NCBI RefSeq assembly: GCF_020509005.1
Contig: NC_063012.1
Span: 806,001-870,000 of the forward strand
Reading direction: 5' to 3'
Length of the DNA: 64,000 nt
Source: Fulvia fulva
Lineage: Eukaryota > Ascomycota > Dothideomycetes > Mycosphaerellales > Mycosphaerellaceae
Part shown: piece after piece, positions 58,558-64,000 of the stretch
How the letters are laid out: every line of letters starts with the position of its first letter
How positions within the stretch are numbered: the stretch's first letter is position 1
Program-made: the position numbers and the translations under genes
Notes under the pieces: generated by a model
Told to the model about the DNA's origin: nothing
Seen by the model: only the letters and a program-made list of their open reading frames with translations
Databases searched by the model: none

Positions 58558-60736
58558 GTACGCCTAGATATTAGCCTAGTAGGCCTTTCCCTAGTTTAGC
58601 TTAGGGGTTCTCGCTAGTGTACGTTATATCTATATCGTAATAGAGGTCCTAACTAGTATATAGTCTAACGACGCCTCGAGTTTATGTTCGATCCTATAGT
58701 AGGTTACTATATAGTAGTAGCTATCTAAGATCTAGGAGAGGTCGATCGTGCCTTAAAGTCCCCCTCTCTTCTAGGTACCTAGGTCCTTCGGAGTATTAAG
58801 GGCAATTACGTTACTCGCTATTAAGTCGATTACTTCGTCGGCTATAGGGTACGGCTATATAAGGCTTTCCTAGGAAGGGTAGTATATATTAAAGTCTCCT
58901 ACTATAATATAGTACCCTTATCTCTTAAGTATACTATCTAGGTGTCTATAGACCCTAAGGTCGCGGCTAGACCTCGAGGCTAGCGGTTGTATATATAGGT
59001 TATATATCTAGGTACTACCTACGTAGAGGGAGGTAATATCGCCCCCGCCTTCTTCGTCTACGTAGTATACTACCTCCTAGTCGGATTCTAGTATGTCCTT
59101 ACTAATATAGAAGCGCGTACGGGGTCTACCGTCGCTTCGTAGATATATCGTATAGCCTAGTAACTTATAGGTCGTTAGTCTCTTATAGTACGGGTTAGTC
59201 TATAGCTCCTAGATTACTAGGACGTAGCAGACGTACGGGTCCGCCTCGTATAGGGAATAGTTTTATACTATATCCTTACTATAGTTAACGTTATACTAGA
59301 TAATACTAAGCGTGTCAAGGCTAGTTATCGTTATCGATAATTATTTTCTCTATAATGTCCTATATTCTACTACCTAGCGCGTCCTAGTCTACGCCTATTA
59401 GTTATATACTAAAGGGGAGCCGGGCCTAGTTAGATTCCCTCGCCATAACTAGTAGAGTATATAGCCTCCTATACGCTCTAGGTTACGTATTCTTTATATT
59501 ATTCTCGGCCCTAGGGCGCTTATACCCGACCGCCGCTAGCTAGTTCCGGTATAGACTAGCCTTACGGTCGCCGTAGAATCTTAGGGCGACGGTTCTGTTT
59601 GTGATTTCCTTGTTTTTCGCTAGTTTCCGCTATAGGCATTCTACGCTATACGATAGGTAGTGCCCCGGACAGTTTACGTACCGCCTCGTAGCCAATATAT
59701 AGTCCCTAGATATATAGTCTCCGATATAGTTCGAGTAGGCCTACTTATTTATATATACAGGTTTAGTGTCTATACTATTAGCATTTGAAGCATTAGAGGA
59801 CACGAAAGGATAAGGAGTGCTTTTCGACTATCTTAAGGCTATATTACTAGATTAGGCCTTATTCTATTACTAGATCCGCCGCTTTCGCGTCTTATAGCTA
59901 TACGATTAGCGCCGAGGCCTTCTTACCTTCTAGCTATTTCCTATAGAGCTAAGTCGCCTTCTAGATTAGAGAGTTAAGAGTGACCGGGTTGTCCTCTTAG
60001 AGACTACGTAGGTGACCTGAGTTAGTTAGGTCGAACTCTTTAGGTATATCGTAGACTAGGATCGTAAATTACTTCGTTAAGACCTTTACTAATACCGGAA
60101 CCTTAGATACCTACTATAGCTATACCTCTAGGTGCCTCCTAGTAGTAGTAGAGCTAGTATAGATCTATAGAGTACCATTAGACTATTAGTTTACTACGAC
60201 TATCCCTAGTTAATTAATTCGCTAGGCGAGCTCCTTATTCGATAGCTTCGTAACTTCGGCCTAGTCTTCCTTTACTACAATATGGATTATAACTATATCG
60301 TACGTTAGGCGGGGGCCTAGTGTCGATATCGCGACCAATACCTAGCTATAGGGGTATTGACTCCGGGTGGCCTTATTAATCGCCTAAGACGTCGTCCTTA
60401 TTTATTATTACCCTCGGTAATATAATAGTACTAGCGCCGTACGTAGCTAAGTAATCATTACCTATAGAGACCGGTATAGGAGCTAATCGTTAGTTTCTAT
60501 ACTTTTTACGTCCTCTATAAGTTACTACTAGTTATCTTAGGAGAGCTTTACCTATAGAGCCGTAGGCGCCGGTAGTACCGTAGCCTAGGCTACTATTACC
60601 TAGGAGTTACCTAATATAGCTAGGCACCTCCGCGGCGTTTAGAGCTAAAGAAATAGGGTGAAGAGAACTTTAAGCTGTCCAAATTAAATAAGGTAGAACT
60701 CCCTTAACTCTAGAGGTAGTAGCCTACTTTATAGAT
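58558..60736 (-). mobile_element. L5 (right part): endonuclease and ORF1 region of the RIP-mutated LINE
   Basis: It resumes at GTACG (58558-58562) exactly where the left part stopped and follows L1 from about 6506 to 8680. It includes the endonuclease (about 58600-59330), the ORF1 knuckle region (about 59600-59790) that L4 lacks, and the ORF1 5' part. Homology to L1 ends near 60734, which I take as the 5' end. Confidence 0.85.
58600..60650 (-). pseudogene. L5 ORF1 and endonuclease remnants
   Basis: By alignment with L1, ORF1 occupies about 60650-59350 and the start of ORF2 (endonuclease) about 59335-58600. Stops are frequent, mostly TAG/TAA. Compared with L1 this copy has even fewer CA/TG sites. 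Confidence 0.7.
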
Positions 60737-62364
60737 CGTTAGAATAGCCTTAATAAAGGCTTTCGAATATGCCGTGTTTAGCAATGGCGCCGATAGACGT
60801 CGTCTTCTCCATTCCTAAGGGATAAATATAGTATAAAGATATATTCAACCTTACGGTATATATATACTAAAATATAGAAACGGAGTAACTATACCGATAA
60901 CTTATATATCCTTTACTATTTCAAACATCACACACTTTTATAGGAATGTATTATTACGTTACTTAAGATATAGCAGAGCCTCGCGCATTATAAATAAGGC
61001 AAAGTACCGGAGTAGATCCGGCGCCGCTGTTTCTATCTCGAGTTGTTGCATAGAAGTCTCTAACGGTCGTCCGTAGCTTTGTCATTCCGAGAAGGACCGT
61101 GCCGAAACTGTCATCAACAACATCCACAGAGACATTTCATCACCAGAACAATCAATTGTCCATCTGCTCGCCTGGCAACCACGCCACCGAAGGATTATCG
61201 CCGCTACTCACTGTCCTGATACTCCCGGACCACGAGGTAAACTGAGAGCTCTGAGACTCGTGGGAAGACAAGACGCGTTGTCAACGCGTCGACAACCACT
61301 ACCACTACCAACACATCCGGAGCCACCAGCTAATGTAATCCGGTGGCGCGGTACTTCACAGAGGGCGTGACAAGTAGTACAGCAGATTCCTAGGTCTGGA
61401 CATCATTCCGCCTTTCTTGGGGAGGCGTTCGTGCCACTGTAGCAAGTCAACGTTCAATGCGAGTGGCCGCGAGACGAGGGCAAATGCGTATGGCATTGAT
61501 GATATACAGCACGACGGCGACGAACTCAATCCCGATGCTTATTGTCAAGCTTGTGCTGATCCCATTCCCGGGCGATCAGACATATCAAAGTTACCATACG
61601 CCGTTTCCACTGCCAACAGTAATGTGGTCTTCAATCGATTGCATTCGTTCTTGGATTGCTATCGGAGACGAAAGCAGGTCGCGAAGCCTTGCGTGGCCAT
61701 CTCTCCCTTTCAGTGCATCGATCAAAGATGACTAACCATTAGCTATAGCAAGCATGACTATAGCAAGAATTTAGCCTTGGCAGCGGTAGGCAGTAGCGAC
61801 TCATGACCCGGTTTTTGCGCCTCCTCAATCTTCCACATCCAGACACATGAAACGCTACGGGCCACATCCGCCTGTCAAGAAGCACAGCGTCGTTCCTCGC
61901 AGCAAGACATCCTGGATCTCAGTTGCCGGCAGTGGGCTCGCAGCAGAACAGCTTACCACCCGCAGCTTCACCTTGCTCGATCGTACTCTGCGAAAAGCTG
62001 CAGCTTCTGCGACATGATGCGACGACCGAGCACACGTGTCGACGGCACCGTACTCGTACCTGAAGCCCTTCCAATTTGAGCACGGCCTCATGGTCCTCGA
62101 TCCTGGTCTCTGTCCTGCTTTGCACCAAGCTTTGGCTGTTGAGACGAGGGCTTCTATATTTCATGCAGATTCAAGGATGTCGCCTCTGGATTTCGATCAA
62201 GGTCTTTCTGGAATATGGCACTCAACCTCTGCTGCCTATGGCTACCAAATCTTTTCGACGACTTCCACTTCACTTCAGGCCGGGCTACGTACAGTCGACA
62301 AGGATACCATCCAGCAATACATGGCCCAAGTGTGTTTAGGCTATGATAATTTCTAATCAACGCT
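60737..62364. other. Transition from repeats to unique DNA; upstream region of the membrane-protein gene
   Basis: 60737 to about 60900 is still TA-rich, with CA/TG partly depleted. From about 60905 composition is normal. No recognised gene is present. Short open frames occur in both strands and several overlap each other (for example 61417-61731 +, 61855-62091 - and 62036-62356 +), with no domain, no homology I recognise and no reason to prefer one. This stretch may hold the promoter and 5' UTR of the gene at 62365. No TATA box is convincingly placed. Confidence 0.5.
61417..61731 (+). other. Open frame of 104 codons, coding status unknown
   Basis: The translation begins MGRRSCHCSKSTFNASG and contains five Cys, with no signal peptide, membrane segment or family I recognise. 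A second + frame (61457-61735) is open over the same bases, so chance is a fair explanation. Listed because it lies in unmutated DNA next to a real gene. Confidence 0.15.
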
Positions 62365-63879
62365 ATGGTCTACACCTCCCCTCGGACTCTCGTACTGGCG
62401 TTTTTACTATGGTTGACAACATCCCAACCCGCGCAAGCCGCGGAAACAGCCTCACTCGTCCTAGGCACCGCAACACAAAATCAGCAGAGCGTCGTCGTCT
62501 ACACAGCGCAAGCACTACCTTCAACAGACACACCAGCAGAAGCCATCTTCTCCGCTGCACTACTTGTGCTTTCCGCCTACTACGAAACGACGAGGCCCAC
62601 AGATACAGCACCAGCAAGTTGGCCGGAGACATTAGCCATCAACGGGATCATACTGGACATACAGTCTGCACGGCCAACTCCGAAACCTTCATCAGCCACA
62701 AGTCAGCGTACTATGGTCTCCACTACAGCCCGCCCAAAATCAACAATTTCCTCAATCCGGTCATCATCACGACTTACGACGACTTCCGCCCTGTCTTCAT
62801 CAATGAGTTCGAAGACATCTAGCACTACTCATACTTCGACCACAACACACAGATCGTCATCGACACCGAGCGCGGTGCCCAATGATGACAGTAACAAAAA
62901 TAGCAGCGACGTGGATCGTATTGCTGCTATCGTCGTCGGCACCATTCTTATCTTCATCGCACTGGCCTTCATGCTCTTTCTGATCGGCATGGTCTTTCGA
63001 AGGAAGAAGAGCACTGGTAGATTCTCCAAACCAGCAAGATACTCAGTCGCCTCCATGATGACTGGAACCCTACGAGGTGGAACTAGCGACAGAGCATCGC
63101 GCCGAGTGCCCACCCCGACTGCCGTCAGAACACTCAACGAAGCCAACGAGAAGGCCTTAGCAAGCGAAGACGGCCGCATCAACAACGACGCAGCATGCCC
63201 AGCGCCGCTGATAGCCCGGAACAGCACCATCCGCCCCGTGACAGAAAGCCCAGCAAGTTCCACCTGGTCCAGCCGCCGCTCCGTCGAACGTTTTCGAACT
63301 AAACACCTCGTCTCTCAAGGCCAATGGCGCGACAGCCCCCACGAGCTTCCCGGTGTTGAAAGCGCCCACGAGCTAGATGCAACGCCCATCACCCCTGGCG
63401 GCATCTCAAGACAACCCTCCTTCAGCTCCTCCGACGCAGACGACTTCACACCTACACCCACCCCGGCACCTTTCTACCGCGACGAAAGCCCACAGCCACA
63501 CTCAATGGTCGTGATCCACAGTCCCACGACTTCATCGTCCGGCTTCCGCGACTCGGAATCTCGACATCTTACCTCTTCCTCAGGACGAGGAGAATCCCGC
63601 GACGCCATCACGCCGATCGTCACACCCGTTGCATCCTATCGCGACCGGAGGCCAGCAAACCTGACCCTGTCTGGCGCTAACAATCGATTCCGAGACCAGA
63701 GATTGGTGCCTATGGTCCACTATCACGATGACTCGCCGGATGGTGTATCACCTCTATACAGAGGTCGGGTGTCGCCATTGTACAGACGAAAGTCTTCATC
63801 GCCGTCGCCGGGCTATGGGGCGAATGGTGGGTACTCGCCTAGTCCAAGCCCGGGTACAGAGGGAGGGTGTCGCCTCTAG
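62365..63879 (+). CDS. Single-pass membrane protein with Ser/Thr-rich ectodomain; C-terminus probably frameshifted
   Basis: 504 aa as read. Residues 1-25 are a signal peptide (hydrophobic LVLAFLLWLTT, cleavage likely after AQA). Residues about 102-170 are very rich in Ser, Thr and Pro, a likely O-glycosylated stalk. Residues 186-211 form one transmembrane helix followed by FRRKK, giving an outside-to-inside topology. The cytoplasmic tail has repeated [FY]R[DG] units (YRDESP, FRDSES, YRDRRP, FRDQRL, YRGRVSP). The layout resembles fungal Mid2/Wsc-like wall sensors, but there is no WSC or other named domain, so function is unknown. An in-frame TAA at 62347-62349 precedes the ATG, which has G at -3 and +4. 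The repeat pattern continues past the stop in another frame (see findings), so the true protein is probably longer. No intron is evident. CA/TG content is normal. Confidence 0.8.
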   Translation: MVYTSPRTLVLAFLLWLTTSQPAQAAETASLVLGTATQNQQSVVVYTAQALPSTDTPAEAIFSAALLVLSAYYETTRPTDTAPASWPETLAINGIILDIQSARPTPKPSSATSQRTMVSTTARPKSTISSIRSSSRLTTTSALSSSMSSKTSSTTHTSTTTHRSSSTPSAVPNDDSNKNSSDVDRIAAIVVGTILIFIALAFMLFLIGMVFRRKKSTGRFSKPARYSVASMMTGTLRGGTSDRASRRVPTPTAVRTLNEANEKALASEDGRINNDAACPAPLIARNSTIRPVTESPASSTWSSRRSVERFRTKHLVSQGQWRDSPHELPGVESAHELDATPITPGGISRQPSFSSSDADDFTPTPTPAPFYRDESPQPHSMVVIHSPTTSSSGFRDSESRHLTSSSGRGESRDAITPIVTPVASYRDRRPANLTLSGANNRFRDQRLVPMVHYHDDSPDGVSPLYRGRVSPLYRRKSSSPSPGYGANGGYSPSPSPGTEGGCRL

Positions 63880-64000
63880 TCCACTATCCGAGTTTTGGGA
63901 AGCTATCAGGTTTTGACTTTGGGAGTGATGAGGGAAGGCCGAGGCCGAGTGCGCAGTTGCAGCTACAAGATGGGGATGATGACGGGAATGATGGATGGAG
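63852..64000 (+). other. Probable out-of-frame continuation of the membrane protein
   Basis: Starting at 63852 the frame shifted from the main ORF is open to the window end and reads GYRGRVSPLVHYPSFGKLSG followed by an acidic stretch. YRGRVSPL repeats residues 465-472 of the main frame and VHY repeats residues 451-453, so this is very likely true tail sequence displaced by a one-base change just before 63852. The remainder lies beyond the window. Confidence 0.6.

Noticed and set aside
61855..62632. Overlapping short open frames on both strands upstream of and across the start of the membrane-protein gene
   Set aside because: They overlap one another in conflicting frames and have no domain, no signal peptide and no conserved start context.
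62343..62822. 159-codon + frame overlapping the start of the membrane-protein ORF
   Set aside because: It lacks the signal peptide, membrane helix and compositional structure shown by the 62365 frame over the same bases.
1..64000. CRISPR arrays, tRNA or rRNA genes
   Set aside because: No regular short repeats with spacers, no tRNA B-box and stem structure and no rRNA blocks were recognised; the tRNA-like 12-mer at 58311 is a primer-binding site.

Overview
The window is a transposon graveyard from a filamentous ascomycete (Pezizomycotina). About 60 kb is nested retrotransposons and about 3 kb at the right end is ordinary unique DNA. Through most of the first 52 kb the dinucleotides CA and TG are almost absent (I count one in the first 300 bases) while TA is in excess and CG, CC and GG persist. 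This is the footprint of repeat-induced point mutation (RIP, CpA to TpA on both strands), so nearly all element genes survive only as stop-riddled frames whose protein motifs can still be read. I cannot name the genus.

Layout, left to right. 1-480: fragment of an unrecognised dispersed repeat (family M). 481-11703: RIP-mutated Gypsy element (Gypsy-B, +), split by a Tad-like LINE (L1, 3791-8698, -) with a 15-bp target duplication. 11704-12129: un-mutated 3' end of a peptide-transporter gene. 12538-13110: Pogo/Fot1 transposase fragment. 13111-17980: a nearly un-mutated Tad-like LINE (L2, -). 18027-20830: LINE L3 (-), internally deleted. 20831-21735: unassigned. 21751-26134: LINE L4 (+). 26150-26565: unassigned. 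26566-28206: second copy of family M. 28207-47905: a Gypsy element (Gypsy-C, -) carrying two complete nested insertions, a chromodomain Gypsy (Gypsy-A, 29386-35469, +, RT core deleted) and a RIP-mutated Copia (37206-42825, -). 47906-51478: LINE L6 (+). 51479-60736: LINE L5 (-), split by a young, nearly intact Copia (52943-58557, -). 60737-64000: unique DNA with one host gene, an apparent single-pass membrane protein.

Insertion order can be read from target duplications: Gypsy-A (AATAC) and the mutated Copia (GATCC) both lie inside Gypsy-C, and the young Copia (GTACG) lies inside L5. The two Copia copies belong to one family; the older was RIP-mutated and the younger largely escaped. Only two pieces of host coding sequence are visible: the decapitated transporter and the membrane protein. 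I found no operon-like system, CRISPR, tRNA or rRNA, and nothing that clearly amounts to a new biological system. The most unusual signals are uneven RIP inside otherwise dead elements, a transporter tail fused to a dead integrase, an RT-less chromovirus with perfect ends, and a probable frameshift in the host membrane protein.
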